A DNA stretch of 35,573 bases, taken from Sphaeroforma arctica JP610 (taxonomy: Eukaryota; Opisthokonta; Ichthyosporea; Ichthyophonida). The translations under genes and the position numbers were made by a program. Below are positions 1 through 11,431 of the stretch, piece after piece. The notes beneath the pieces were generated by a model. The model was not told the origin of the DNA and did not search any database. It saw nothing but the letters and a program-made list of their open reading frames with translations. Where the stretch lies: the NCBI RefSeq assembly GCF_001186125.1, contig NW_014039825.1, forward strand, positions 1-35,573, given 5' to 3'. The first letter of the stretch is position 1; every line of letters starts with the position of its first letter.

Positions 1-17
1 TCGACTCTAGAGGATCC
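1..17. other. Cloning vector polylinker remnant
   Basis: The first 17 bases carry SalI (lacking its first G), XbaI and BamHI sites in the order found in the pUC and BAC lacZ polylinker. They are not host sequence and mark the contig edge as a clone end. Confidence 0.9.
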
Positions 18-29
18 ACATATATATAT

Positions 30-93
<64 letters not shown>

Positions 94-114
94 ATATATA
101 TATATATATAATTG
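18..114. repeat. (AT)n microsatellite
   Basis: Almost pure AT dinucleotide repeat with a few interruptions, directly beside the vector remnant. It overlaps the truncated end of the RT fragment of element F, so the repeat or the cloning junction interrupts that gene. Confidence 0.95.
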
Positions 115-263
115 TCTTGCTCATGTTGATAGATGACTTCTCTTAAGTCCAAGCATGTGTGTACCTTCTTTAGTAGGCTTGTTTGCTCATGCCCACGTGT
201 TGATAGTATTGGCAGATTCACCTGTGTTGGTGTTGTTTGTTTGTATATTTGTCCGTCCCGCAC
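115..263 (-). pseudogene. Reverse transcriptase N-terminal fragment (element F)
   Basis: The translation includes TTPTQVNLPIL and, after a short gap, KKVHTCLDLREVI. This matches the start of Ty3/Gypsy RT palm and fingers; element B has TTPTTVNLSLL and KKVRVCLYMRAVN in the same place. The catalytic YxDD block would lie beyond the contig edge. The frame runs into the AT repeat, so what remains is only about 45 meaningful residues. It cannot be functional as seen. Confidence 0.7.
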
Positions 264-540
264 CCACTTTTGAACGTTGTCATCTGATCAGGGTATGTAC
301 TTGTGTGGAACGAAGTTTACTTATGCATTCCTGATGTTCTTTTACCTGACTTCTTGTCTCGGTATTTCCACAACTGACCATGGTAAGTTGCAGTGTACAT
401 CAGGTGGGATCATTGCGTTGTGGTCTAATGTCCGATAACTATTCTCGGAAACCCTCTTGCTCATGTTCGGGGTCTTCTTCGCGCGGTGTAAAATGATTCA
501 CATTTTGCATCTGTTGGTAAAAGTGGTCTGATTATCCCTG

Positions 541-730
541 CTAGATATGTGCCCCAAGTATGGTAAAATGTCCATGGCTAAAAGTATTAGTGACTTTTTG
601 TTGATGAGGTCTAGTACCTCTAGGACTGATAAGTACAGTTCTGTTTATACACTCGATCCATATATGAGCGCTGGGCTCCAGAGCCCACCAGTGCATTGTA
701 TGTGGTCCCATTGATTTGTATATCTATATG
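541..730 (-). pseudogene. Retropepsin-like aspartic protease relic (element F)
   Basis: Reading down from 730, one frame gives IDIQINGTTYNALVGSGAQR and a second, shifted frame gives LLAMDILPYLGH. These correspond to the two hallmarks of retroviral-type proteases: the catalytic D-[ST]-G-A loop and the C-terminal I-x-G-x-D-x-L block. The catalytic Asp codon is replaced by GGC (Gly) at 683-685 and a stop follows about 20 codons later. It lies between gag and RT as expected. Frame changes show decay. Confidence 0.65.
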
Positions 731-794
731 CAATCTTTTGTCTCGTGGGGTAAGAATTAAAGAATAAGGTGTGTAAGCAATACCATTTGCATTT

Positions 795-2414
795 TTAGTA
801 ACGTTTCTTCACCATGCATTCACATCTAGCATGTTTATCATGATAGCGTCTGCCCACCAAGCCTGTCAAATTTCTTTGTCCATCTACTGTACCTTGTTTC
901 CAATAGAGATGATGGATTGGTTGAGATTGCTGTGCTGCACTAGCTGTAGCCTTCTGTCGGTTGCTTTCTTTCTTCTTGGGACACTTGCTGAACGCATGAG
1001 GTGAAGGATCTACACGGCAGATGGGCAAGGTCTTGGTCCTCGCTGGGTTGGGTTGGTATTACTCCGTCCCATAGGATATCCTCGGACTTGACCTGGTCCT
1101 GGTCCTTGAGGTTGACCCCCTGTTGGTGGACCAAGTCTTGGACGACTAACTCGTTGGTCTGGAATGGGTACGTTTGTCATTCGTTTGCGTTCTCGATTGT
1201 GAATAGTTTGCATTATTGTTGCTTGTCTCATAAGTTCCTCTGGTAGTCTGTGGAAAGCCTTCTCTGATATGTCAGACAAGTGTTAACTACTTGTAACCAT
1301 CAGGCTTGGTTTGAACCCTAGATATCTTATCAGTTTTAGCCTGCTGTCCGTATCTGACTTGGAGAGGCAACGTGATGCTTTAAGAAGCTACATATTGATG
1401 GGCTCTCTTGCAGTTACCTTAATATCGCTTCAAGCTCAAGAATTGTTCTGCGCAAACGTGCAGCTCTTACTTATATATTCATGTCACTGGCATGAAATTC
1501 GTCGAGCTATTTTTCCATTAGGCAGTCTACTTGAGTTCTGCGCAAGTTATCAATAACTAATATGTCGTAATCTCCAACGTCGGTGAAAGTCTTTCCAAAG
1601 CTGTTTAGAGCTGCGAAAGTTGTTGAGTGCTGTACGTGACACCTCGGTTGCATCCGTCTGTCTTAACAACTCTTGCATCAGTGATAATTATTGTACCAAT
1701 GGCATGTTGGTACTCGCAAACTGATATTTACTACTGACACTAATTCTATTGTGTCACGACAATCAGCCATGCTAGCACACTTGCTGGCTGGCCACTTGGA
1801 AAACTCGTTCATTTCAAGTAGCTTGTCCATCTCTGGATCTGAGATTTTAGCCTTTTCATGATATCTAATTAATGTTAGCTTACTCATACAGCCACTGATT
1901 GCAATTAGCTCATCTTGATCACTTTTATCAAAGTTCTTCACAGCTTTATTGTATAGCTCTGATAACCATTGATCCACTTCTGGTATCATTTTTATGGGTC
2001 AAAGTTTCTGATTTTGTGGAATGCTCGTACATCAATGAGTTCGTCCGCCTTCTATGCGTATAGCGTGTCTACTAATATGCCTATGATGTACGCGTTGCCC
2101 TCGTATATGTTTTCATCGATGGTTTCATTGAACTTTCTCGTTGCACAGTTGTTGAGTTAAATGATATACCCCCTGGTGTGGACTGATCGTCCAACTGCAT
2201 AGCTCTTTCTCCATTACTTGGAGTGAAGTTTTTTAATGGGGCTTGAGATACTGGCATCGTGTGTACTTGTATTGGTCGAGTCCTGGCTCGACTTGTAATT
2301 TTTTCTTGTTTGTGTACGGCTCGAGCTCACTTGTATGCGTAGGCTCCCCCGTGCTGACTTTCGATCCTTTGATAAGGAGCAGAAGACGTTGACTGTTGTG
2401 TGTTCAATGTTCAT
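795..2414 (-). pseudogene. Gag relic with zinc-knuckle-like end (element F)
   Basis: Several minus-strand frames add up to a gag. 2414-2214 is Ser/Thr/Arg-rich. About 2160-1995 and 1989-1678 look like a mostly helical capsid (for example AKISDPEMDKLLEMNEF). 1279-1010 is Pro/Gly/Arg-rich. It is followed by a frameshift into CPICRVDPSPHAFSKC near 1022-970, a C-x2-C-x6-H-x4-C pattern close to a retroviral zinc knuckle. At least three frameshifts or stops separate the parts. Protease and RT relics follow in order, which supports the gag call. The start at 2414 is the first ATG of the first frame and is only a guess. Confidence 0.6.
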
Positions 2415-4439
2415 TGTAGTGTTAGAATTCGTGATTTGTTGTTTGCACTATTTTCCCACCTAAAAGTAGTATCCCCTTGAATTCACACGTTCCGTGTTAC
2501 ATATGGAAGTTTACCTTTATGTTGGCCTTCGTTGTGGTGTCTATGTGGAAGTTGAATACAGTTCATTAGGCTTGATTTGATCGAACTGACGTACTCCTTG
2601 ACACCTGTGTTTGTGTAGAGGTTTTATGTTTCGAGTTGATAAACTTTGGTTTATATTTGTTTATTTGATGACTTCTTGTAAACTTAGTTCACTGTGTCGT
2701 CAGCCTTAGTTCTTGGTTTTTCAGATGTCCTCGTGTTGAGTACCGAAATTCCGTGTTTTCGAAGTAAGTGATTCTTAACTGTTGTCAGTCAGTATCCATA
2801 TTATATATTGTGTGTATCTTTATAATTTCTTGTATGTGTGTATAAATGTCTACTTGATGTGTTTTGTTCTTGAGCATCTACATATTGTGGATGTCCCTGC
2901 ACTTGTGTTTACTTATGGTACCTTCGTTGTTGATAATTTTGTGCGCTGTAGTTGTGTCTTGCTACAAAATTACTTAAGTGTATCCGCATCTGTGTCTGTG
3001 CACGTGATCTGCTTCTGCAGTATTTGCATATTTATCGTTATATCTGTTTTTTTTTCATGTCAATTATATGTTTGCATGTGTTTGTATGTTTCATCCGTGG
3101 ATTTATTCTTTGCGCTGGCTAATACGAAGCACGATTTTCGAAATAACACGTCGTTTCGCCCAATACATGTCGATTTCATCTGCTACATGCAATTTCATAT
3201 GCTTTTCTCTGCCCTTAAATTGCACTCCCTATTGATACCCTCTACAGTGCTACACATGGCGTACTAAGTATCAGGCTACTGTACCTCAGTAGCGTTAACT
3301 TCCTACCTTCTTGTGTTGTCCCTTTCCTCGTGATTTGGGCTTTCTATTATTTCTCTTTGTGCTTTTCCTCCCTAACACTGGCACTGCGGTTGAAAACCCC
3401 TGTGGCGCAAATACCTAAAACTGCATAAACTGATCGACCGTTAGGAAACCCACTGCCGGATATCTGGCGCGCCACTTTCGTGTCAACCGAGCACCTTTCG
3501 TCGCGAGCTCTCGAATAAATAGTGCCTACATTAGTACTGAAAGCGTGAGCTTGGAAGTCCCTCCAGACTATGTTGCTTTTCCCCCCATTTGTCTATCGCC
3601 GTATATGCCATTTGTGAGACCCTTCAGGATCATATCAGCAAAAATTAGAGCTTATACGAGTCTGCGTTTAGAACACGTATTGAACTTGCGTATTGTGTCT
3701 CCTGTTGATGTTCGAATGTAGACGTTCTAAGTATATAAAGATATGAATTTACGTTTTATTGGCTCATGCCACGTTAACGTATAAAGTTGGGCCCAGATTA
3801 TTTAACTGAGGGACAAAATACAAGAATAACCACAACGTAATTGAAACTTTCAGTCCCCTTATCGGAGACATGATTTATTCATTCTGGATTACTTTTGAAC
3901 AGTGATCCTTTGTGATCGAACTTAGGATTTAGGTTAACGATATAGGTAAAGGGAAGCTTTAGATAGTTACACATGAAGATATGTTGCAATTAGAATAATG
4001 TGAGGGCATGTCCGGCCGGGGAGATACAACACTGCAGAATTTTATTACTCCAGGATAAACAAAACCGTAGAGAAATGACAGGTCATAGATGCTTGGTAAT
4101 TTTTTTAGATTGCCAATTATGGTAAAATATTGTAGCATCAGGTAACAAGTCCTATGATGTAAGCCTACAATATTGTGTACATCATATAGAAACTAGGGGT
4201 CAGTCGTGTACATGTTACAAACTTGACATTTAGATTATAGAATTAAATGTTGATTCCAAATTTCTGGTATGAGCAGTGATAGACAAAGACGTTGGAATGT
4301 CCGCGAGCCCGTAACTAGGCCTTCCAGTCGAGTGAGCACTGATACTAGCGAAGAGCCAATCACCCCGAACGGTCAACAAACAAGCGAATGGAAATAGCCC
4401 TGAACACGAAAGCGATCCAAATCCGACACAGTGATTCGC
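2415..4439. other. Non-coding stretch, nothing recognised
   Basis: About 2 kb with no convincing gene on either strand. 2780-3270 is rich in TGT/TTT and gives a 161-residue plus-strand frame that is only hydrophobic low-complexity sequence. The part next to 2414 should contain the leader and perhaps the LTR of element F, but no second copy exists in the window to define it. A TCGAATAAATAGTG stretch at about 3511 could be a TATA-like or poly(A) motif; I see no other support. Confidence 0.5.
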
Positions 4440-4870
4440 AGGGGGTAATATAATCAATGCAAGTGCACCAAACTGTCAATTCAGGAATTATTCTCACCCA
4501 CACACGCAGCAGCCTATGTTTAACACATGTCAGTGCTACGCCAACACTGGGCCAGATCAGAAATATACAATCACAACAGCAGTACCTCCACCACCAGAAT
4601 TTCAGACCGTTAAGCCAGGTGTCCATTCAAGTGCACAGGCCGGATACCGCACAACGCAGCCAGGTTTCCAGAATGCTTGAGCAGGAGACCCCATGTTGGT
4701 GGTTATCGTCAAAATAAGCCATCCGAATCCACATCCGATAATCACAATACTCCTACAGATACTCGCGATCGCTGTCAAGTTATGGAAGCTCAGCTGAAAG
4801 AACTGACTGAGGACAATACGCGCATGAAGAAGTAACTGGCAACCACCGTTGTGAGCGCAAGTGGGATGCA
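4440..4870 (+). pseudogene. Gag N-terminal-like scrap, frameshifted
   Basis: Two plus-strand frames look coding. One gives a Gln/Pro-rich segment including TTAVPPPPEFQTVKPG near 4570-4620. A shifted frame gives GGYRQNKPSESTSD, then a charged, probably coiled-coil stretch MEAQLKELTEDNTRMKK ending in TAA near 4830. Similar disordered plus coiled-coil layouts occur in the gag of elements A and C in this window (KLITKYADLKNQL in A). It sits where the integrase of element E would be expected, so it may belong to an element that broke E. Assignment to gag is inference. Confidence 0.35.
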
Positions 4871-4881
4871 TCCTGGAGCTA

Positions 4882-6870
4882 CTAAGGGCGTAACCCAGGA
4901 TAGTCGCTTGTGAGTGAACTGCATGATGGGGTCCAAATGCTGGGGAGCACGGGACAACATGTGTCCGCCATATAATTACATTCACCAGGAATGTAGCGGA
5001 TATGAACTGTATGTTTACGGACCTTCTGGACTAGACGGAGGAGACGATCACCACGAATTGTCTTAGGAAACACCATATCCTGGTGGAAGAAACAGATCAC
5101 ATTCTAGTGATCAGTCCAGATATATAAAGGGTTGTAATCAGCAGTAATAGTCCTTTCATCCTTTTCAATGCCATATTGTTTCCAAGTCAAAAGTGTGATA
5201 GCAACGTTGGGCAGGGTTGAGTTTCGTGCTTCGACAAGAAACGGGGTATAAACGGTCAATGCCGTTGATGGAATAACCATGGATACGAGGATCGATAATA
5301 GGTGAAGAAGAATCCGGCATATGCGTAACACATGATAGACGTCGTGCACGGTTTAATTATAGTTACTCTCGTTCTGAATAACGCTCGGCTTGAGTTTTTC
5401 GAGCACGTTTATAAACAGGGAGAGTGAAGTTGACGGCACCACTTGGGGTGGCAGGGCGCTTGAGGCCAGCACGTAAAGACGGCGACGAGGTTGGGTAGGG
5501 TCGTAGATTTACGAAAGTATTTGCCTGTGAGTTTTGTTGAAGCTTATTCTGGAGTAGAACTTGGTCTGCTGAAGCCATTCTTTTGGATCTTAGTGGTTGA
5601 ACCCAACCAGCAGGAAGTGGAGATGAGGGTTCATGCTGCCGAGGGATTCGAACAAAAAGTCCAGTGCGAATGCTGATAGGACAAGCATCGGCAAACATGT
5701 GAAGATGATGTTCAGGTTGTGGAGTAACAAGCATCATGGTACCTCGAATAGCGTTATTAGCTAATGTATAGGCTGAATGGCAGGCAGCAGTGTAGTGAAA
5801 TTTAACATTCTTGGAAGTAAGATCAGTCAGTGGGGCAAGAATAGTAGCCAAGTTTGGTATATATTGTGCCCATCAGTTCATGGTGGCACAAAAGGTTTGT
5901 ACCTCGTGTTTGTCCCGAGGGGGTGGCATTGATATAAGTGCTTGGAGACGATCTTGAGAAATCGTCGTAAAATTATGTAAAGTGACTCGGCCGTAGTAAA
6001 CCTTAAGGACGTCACTGATAAATCAAGCCAATGTTGAGCTAAGGCCGTGGTACCCCAATGTGCCATGTACCCATCGTCAACAAAGTGCTTAAGGCCTTGG
6101 CGAGAGGCCGCAAATTTACGATCCATGACTTCCTGTAAGGCATAGGCCATTATCTTGACACCAAAACATCAGCAATAGGACGCCAAACGTCGCCGGTAGA
6201 TGTCATCCACGTGAGATAATCACGAGAGTCTTTATAATAACGCAGCGGATTGAAACTGCAGGCCATGTCCATGGTCGAAACAATATCGTCGGCGGGTTTA
6301 ATACGTGGATTCTTACGTGCGAGAACAGCACTAGACATCCACGGACAAAAATAATTCCCGGGCTCAATAATTCCACGTGCATGGTCACGAGCACAAATTT
6401 CCTGTTCCCATTGAACATATTGTGGATTCTTTTGTTTATAAATAATACGCCGAGGGCGCGTGTTGACCTTGATTTTTATCTTAACCTCAACACCCGTAAT
6501 ATAGTTATGATTATCGGGATCGTAACGGATACGGTTAAAGGCTTCTTTGAGCTTATCGACCTCAGTAGGTGATCTAGATAGCTTTATAGCTAATGAATCT
6601 ATTCCTGTCCAATCGTATTCCTCTAGGTCCCCGGGTGCGTCACGGCATATGCGATGGAATTCTACAAGAGCAGCAGTATTAACTTCGGCACGAACAAGTA
6701 TGCCCACAAAAGGAAGGGATGTGATTGGTATAATACCAACAGAGGAAGGTTTTGGGGTAGGAGCCTGGAGTTTCAAGCCAAAAGTAGGTGAGGAAGTAGT
6801 GTTGTCCCAATAGGTAACAATAAGATTATCTCGTTGAGCCGTAAAACTGAATAGGATATCACATCCTATG
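4882..6870 (-). pseudogene. Pol relic: protease tail, RT, RNase H (element E)
   Basis: From the 5' end: GIPIGCDILF (about 6880-6850), like the closing I-x-G-x-D-x-L block of retropepsins; 6776-6150 with a linker and RT fingers (GIIEPGNYFCPWMSSAVLA, typical of the Gypsy 'GII.PS.SPW.S..V' region); 6150-5878 with FVDDG, a variant of the YxDD catalytic box; 5851-5363 with LHMFADACPIS, the first catalytic Asp block of RNase H; and 5100-4882 with VHIRYIPGECNYMAD, the last RNase H block. The protease active-site loop was not found. Frames shift at least four times. No integrase follows. Confidence 0.7.
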
Positions 6871-6883
6871 GGAATACCATCAG

Positions 6884-8535
6884 TTAAATAACCTCACCGT
6901 TCTCATCTTTACCCGGGGTTCTGGGGTTTGAAAGGGACGTTCGTGAACGAGAAGGACGGCGATCACGGGACTGAGAGCGGTCCTGGCGAGAATTTTTAGT
7001 ATTAGACGTCATTGCTTCAGACATAGTCTCCTGGTCTGGAACCACTGAGGCAGTTGCCAAGGGATGTGGAGCAGGATATGTATTCCGGTTACGTTGACCA
7101 CGGCGGTCATTTCGATCACGAAGGCGGGGTGCTTGGCCATTGCCACGATTCTTGGAATCAAAACGAGAAGTGTTATAGCGACCGCGGTCTTGATTATTTG
7201 CTCGTGGGTTTGAGTACTCACCTACACTCAACAAGGTCAGCTGGGGGATAGTTCGGAAACTTTCGGGACCATGACTCGTCAAGTACAGCGGAAGCGTAAG
7301 CAAAACCTGCATAGATATGTAAGTTATGAAAAGATACTTTCTCCTAGTTGTCTAGACAAATGTTGAAGAAATCGCTGAACCTCTGATGCATTGTATCCAG
7401 AAATTGGATGATGATGTCTGCATCATAGCAGAGCAATTTATAGAGGCAATCCATGTTGAAGGGGTCATTGGCAACAGGAAGGAGGAGTGAGTGAACCGAT
7501 CGGCAATCACGGTCAGCACCTACTTTGAGGTTGGACAACAGCATGTCATCGCTGATGGATGCATGTATGGGAGGAAGAACTGGCAAAGCATGACGCCAAG
7601 TCTTTGTACGGGGGTCTTGGTGGAACAACTCAGGGTGCTCGAGGATCCATGTTTCTTTGTAGATATCCCAGACGAAGCCATCATACCAGTCATTAAGTTC
7701 ACCGGAAGAATTAAAGGCATCATGTTTGTAACGATAAACCCAACGGTTGCGAGAGCGAGACCAACGGAATGGTCCTACCGGTTTCGGGGGACGAGGAGAA
7801 GAATAAGATGAATCTGATAAATCAGTAGAGTTATTGTCATCATCCTCAGGAACATCGTTAGCAGAAGTTGGGTCGGGTACAGTAGTAGTAACAGCATCAG
7901 GCTGCGGAGGAGGGTCGGAAGAGGCAGTAGTTTCTGGTTTCTTCACACTAAAGTTGCGGGTAGCAAGCAAGGCTGAACGGAGATCAGCATAGATTTGGCA
8001 GGCATAAAAGCTTTAGCTTCAAGAGCCAAGCGGGCAGATGGATTTCGATTGTACTTAGCAGATTGCATGTTTTCGAGTTCGCGGTGACCAAGGATTATGG
8101 CCACTCTGACCATCATCTCATGGAATTATTGAAGCCATGTAATTCGGTGGTATGAGTTATTCCCATCAGGGCCACGGACTTGCTGAGCAAAGCGGTAGAT
8201 GTGGGGGTCATTTCCGGGCTTGAAGAAAATATTAGCCATTGGGCCAAATTCAGTTTGACAATAGAGGTGAACTCTTGAGGTGTAGCAGACGGGGTCAGCC
8301 ATGGATCAATCAAATGCCAAGATGGCTGATCAACAAACTTCATGAAGGTATTGATTTTAGCGCTGCGTTCGGAAGTTGTACAGCGGTTATCCAGCTTGCG
8401 GAAAGGTATCTCTTCGACGTAAGCGTGAAAATTACGGACCCATGGAACAATTGGGCGATCAGGATCAAAATGAAGAACACGAGGAACATTGCCCTTAGGT
8501 CTGTTGTTGTTAGATGTTTTGGTTTTTCTACCCAT
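6884..8535 (-). pseudogene. Gag relic (element E)
   Basis: Three minus-strand frames follow each other. 8535-8113 (140 aa, ATG start) begins with a basic MGRKTKTSNNNRPKG and contains Trp-rich helical sequence. 7970-7344 (208 aa) has an acidic Ser/Pro linker, then a Trp/Tyr-rich segment (for example RYKHDAFNSSGELNDWYDG). 7312-6884 (142 aa) is Arg/Asp/Asn-rich, ending in an SRSRD-type tail like a nucleic-acid-binding nucleocapsid without a CCHC knuckle. The protease and RT of element E follow. The breaks between frames mark frameshifts. The gag call rests on position and composition. Confidence 0.55.
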
Positions 8536-8830
8536 AGTGGTAAATTGAAGGAGAGCCCAGTTAGTTAAAGCTCAACAACCATAAGACAAATTGTAGAGCC
8601 TATACAGTACGACACGAGTTGGGATAAACGTTAGAATGCATTTATTTGTCTTGTGTTGGTTGTAGCTTTAGCTAATGAAAGTGAAGCTACAACCGACAGT
8701 TGTACTGCTTTTTATATCTTTGTCACACGAGAGTCGTCGTATTTCCATTCTCGTCTCCAGACCGACCGTTGGTAATTTAATGTCACACGAAAGTGTTTTG
8801 TCAGTTTCCGTTCAAGTCTGACATTTGACC
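8536..8830. repeat. Hairpin and short repeats upstream of element E (possible LTR)
   Basis: A perfect 11-bp inverted repeat (8658-8668 with 8684-8694, GGTTGTAGCTT) and a direct repeat TGTCACACGA[GA]AGT (8721-8734 and 8781-8794) lie just 5' of the gag of E on the minus strand. This is where an LTR and leader would be. No second copy allows the ends to be drawn. Confidence 0.3.
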
Positions 8831-10529
8831 CGCCAAATTACAAATAAGGTATCCGAATTGGTCTATGAACTGTTCCACAAGTTTAAGCAGGTTTTAGTCC
8901 ATAAACCGCAATTCGCTGGCTAAAGTAAAAGACTAAAAGTATATTTAGCCTCCGCCACTCGGAGCTCACGGACTCGCGTAATTACTAAATAGTCACGGAC
9001 TCACAGTCACGGCCCTCATAGCAGGCTCACACTGAGTCACACCCGGGCCGTCGGGCACTCACGTAACACAGCTGCACAACCGACCCACAACAAGAAGTGA
9101 CTCGGAGTCGGCAGTCGGCAGTCGGCTGGCTGCATGACTGTATGAGCCACGAAGATTTGCAATTTTGCATAGTATGAGTAAAATTTCGTGCTATTTTAAA
9201 ATATATATATAAAAATAATATCAATTTAAAAACCAAAAACAAAAACGCTGATACGTCTGAGATTAAAATCGGGGAGTACCCGACTAGGCGACTCCCCGCT
9301 TTCTAATGTTTGATTTATATCCTGATCCATTTCACTGATTTCAGACAAAGAAAATCTCCTTATTTTTCTCAGAAAATGTGTTTTCATAGCCTTCTAAATC
9401 AAACATTTCCCTTTTATTGATTCTTTTTTTTTTAATTATGTATCTGTTTCATTCTATATTTATGTTTCTTTTGGTTTAAAAAAAAATCAAATCAAATAGC
9501 TGTTGTGTCACAGTCACAACTGATGACAACTCACAAGACTGTCAACTGTCAAGTGTCAACCGCTGTGTGAGTGTGACTGTGTTTAGTATTTACACTATAC
9601 TGTACGTCTGTGCCGGTGACACGGTGTGCCCTCGCCCATATCTCTAAGTCCCTCTCACGTGAGAGTAGAGAGTAAGAGTAGTGTGCCAGGGCGCCAGGCC
9701 TCCAGGTACCAGCAGACGCCAGACAGTCGAGCCCAAAAAAACCCCAAAACAGGTTTGTAGTGTCAACCATGTTTACCTCCGATTTAAAACAATATTGGTG
9801 TTGTAAGTACCGAACTGTTGGGTAATGCTCCTGGGCGTCATAAGAGTGCGAGAACTTGTAAGTGTGGGCGATAACTTGCAAGTGTGAAAACTAATAAGTT
9901 CGAAAAGTTCTAAGTTGTATAATGCGGTTTGTTGGCGAACGGCCGCTCAGGCTCGAAAGACGAGGAGGTTGGTGTATGATTGGTGCTTTGCGTACCGAAG
10001 TGCGGGGTAATATGAGCTGGAGGTTGGCAGATGACGATATATGTTGAATGAACTTGTAGGCTCGAAATTAAGAAGATATACTATATGATAGGCGGCAGGA
10101 TTCTCAAGGAAATCCTTCGGAAATAGTATAAATACGTGGTTTAGTTCATTCAAGAAGTTTATTCTGCTAAGGTAGACGTTTATTCAACAATCGAGGAGTT
10201 AATACTAAGTTCACCGTTACATTGTGTTTTGAGCCGATCTAAGATTACAGTTTTGGTTTTTATATATTAAAAGGATACCGTCTGACAATCGGCAGTCTGA
10301 CAGTGAGTTCGACTTTGAACACCTGTTTTATCCACAGATTGTTGGAATGATTCGCCCCTCATTTACATATTCTATAAAAATTTAACTATGTGTACATTTG
10401 TATTGTATGCAACACGGCAGCCGCAGGTGTCAGGTGAATATCGCCCCCTACGCCGGACATCACAATATTAAAGTATGAACACTACGGAGAAATCTGACAT
10501 ACAAATGAGACGAATTTATAAATAATAAT
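8831..10529. other. Non-coding stretch with simple repeats
   Basis: No gene is seen in about 1.7 kb. It includes repeats rich in CACGGACTCAC and AGTCGGC (about 8965-9130), a 7-bp hairpin GGGGAGT/ACTCCCC near 9270-9297, an inverted repeat AATGTTTGATTTA/TAAATCAAACATT (about 9306-9318 and 9395-9407), and poly(T) tracts around 9425. Short frames on the minus strand (9881-9549, 10153-9947) show no recognisable protein features. Confidence 0.5.
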
Positions 10530-10534
10530 AAAAA
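10530..10534 (-). terminator. RNA polymerase III oligo-T terminator of tRNA-Trp
   Basis: Five A on the plus strand read as TTTTT on the minus strand, two bases past the last tRNA base (GA then TTTTT). This is the standard Pol III stop and supports a real, transcribed eukaryotic tRNA gene. Confidence 0.75.
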
Positions 10535-10536
10535 TC

Positions 10537-10608
10537 TGACCGGTGAAAGGATCGAACTTCCGGCCGTAAGGTTTGGAATCTTACGCTCTACCGCTGAGCT
10601 AACCAGCC
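10537..10608 (-). tRNA. tRNA-Trp (CCA anticodon)
   Basis: On the minus strand 72 bases fold as a full cloverleaf. The 7-bp acceptor stem GGCTGGT/ACCGGTC has two G-U pairs and discriminator A. There is a D arm GCTC/GAGC, an anticodon loop TTCCAAA with anticodon CCA, a 5-base variable loop and a T arm GGAAG-TTCGATC-CTTTC. The A box (TAGCTCAGCGG) and B box (GTTCGATCC) needed for Pol III are present, with a TTTTT stop just after. There is no intron and no encoded CCA tail. One oddity is an A-C mismatch closing the anticodon stem, so the gene could be mildly decayed or the pair edited. Confidence 0.85.
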
Positions 10609-11431
10609 ATATAAATAGGGACCAGTAACGATACCAATCACAAGTAGCTGGGTGTCAAGGTGAGAACTGGTCGACAGTATTTATTCATAACTGGCCGTGT
10701 ATTTTTTTTTGTGGCAAATCAAAACGATGACAAATGTCATGTGGATTGAGGAATGAAGTGTGTGAATGACTGAATGTGTGATAGACTGATATTGTAGCCT
10801 CCAGGTATTTTGGAAAAGTTACAGCCAGTGCTAAGGCCTAGGTCGACAATTAACCAGAATAAATCATGTATTTCCATTGGTCAAGACGTCTTAAATATTT
10901 TTTTCTGAAACCGACATTTCATTTTCTCAACTGACGATATCGAAGATTCAAACTCTTTTCTAGTGGCTTTTAGTTAAAATTAATCCAATGAAATCAAATT
11001 TTGTATCACACATTTTGTAAATGAAGTTTCACAACGTTATATAAGTTCGCTGTTAGTCGAGCCAATCAGAAGATGCCAACGATACGCACCCCTGCACTCA
11101 AAGTCCAGACCGGTCCACGAAATCAATGGCTCAAGGTACGTTCTTAAGACCATAGAGACATTTTTGTACGCACACGAAATGATACACACAGAATAGGACA
11201 AACATTGCTATCGGTGGTGGACAACGAGATAGCGTTGGTAGCGAATTATAAACCGTCTGTTGCAGTTTTAAATAGTTGACACTATCGTTGTTTACCACCG
11301 GTTGCGACCGTTTACCGTAGACTTTATTGATTTATTTTGATAAATATGTAGAATTACTTCCTGATTATATCCAGTTCTGTAAGTAAGTAACTGTACTGTG
11401 TAAGATAAGTTAGCGTAAGATAGTCGGCAGT
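10609..11431. other. Non-coding stretch upstream of the 11432 gene
   Basis: No coding frame is supported. Near its right end an imperfect inverted repeat pairs TCGGTGGTGGACAACGAGATAG (about 11211-11232) with CTATCGTTGTTTACCACCGG (about 11282-11301). It may be an old transposon end or a hairpin 130 bp before the ATG at 11432. No TATA box is clear. Confidence 0.4.

Larger units (their letters stand above)
115..2414 (-). mobile_element. Element F: truncated Ty3/Gypsy-like retrotransposon relic
   Basis: On the minus strand, gag-like pieces (2414-795), a protease relic (730-541) and the start of reverse transcriptase (263-115) lie in the normal gag-protease-RT order. All are broken by stops and frameshifts. 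The rest of pol would lie beyond position 1. No LTR was identified upstream of gag. The RT scrap resembles the same segment of element B more than that of A, which suggests a chromovirus-like relative, but it is too short to be sure. Confidence 0.7.
4882..8535 (-). mobile_element. Element E: decayed Ty3/Gypsy-like retrotransposon
   Basis: A minus-strand series of gag (8535-6884), protease tail and RT (6870-5878) and RNase H (5851-4882) in the order of a Gypsy pol. The integrase and 3' LTR are missing; the element ends abruptly next to a plus-strand gag scrap. It differs strongly in sequence from A, B and C, so it is another lineage. Frames change many times. An LTR could lie in 8536-8830, where hairpins and short repeats are seen, but no partner copy exists in the window. 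Confidence 0.7.

Noticed and set aside
2782-3267. 161-residue plus-strand ORF, apparently hydrophobic
   Set aside because: It is built from TGT/TTT-rich low-complexity DNA with no normal membrane-protein pattern, no homologous motif and no clear start context.
5491-8568. Plus-strand ORFs opposite element E (for example 7491-7811, 8239-8568)
   Set aside because: They are antisense shadows of the gag and pol frames and show no recognisable features.
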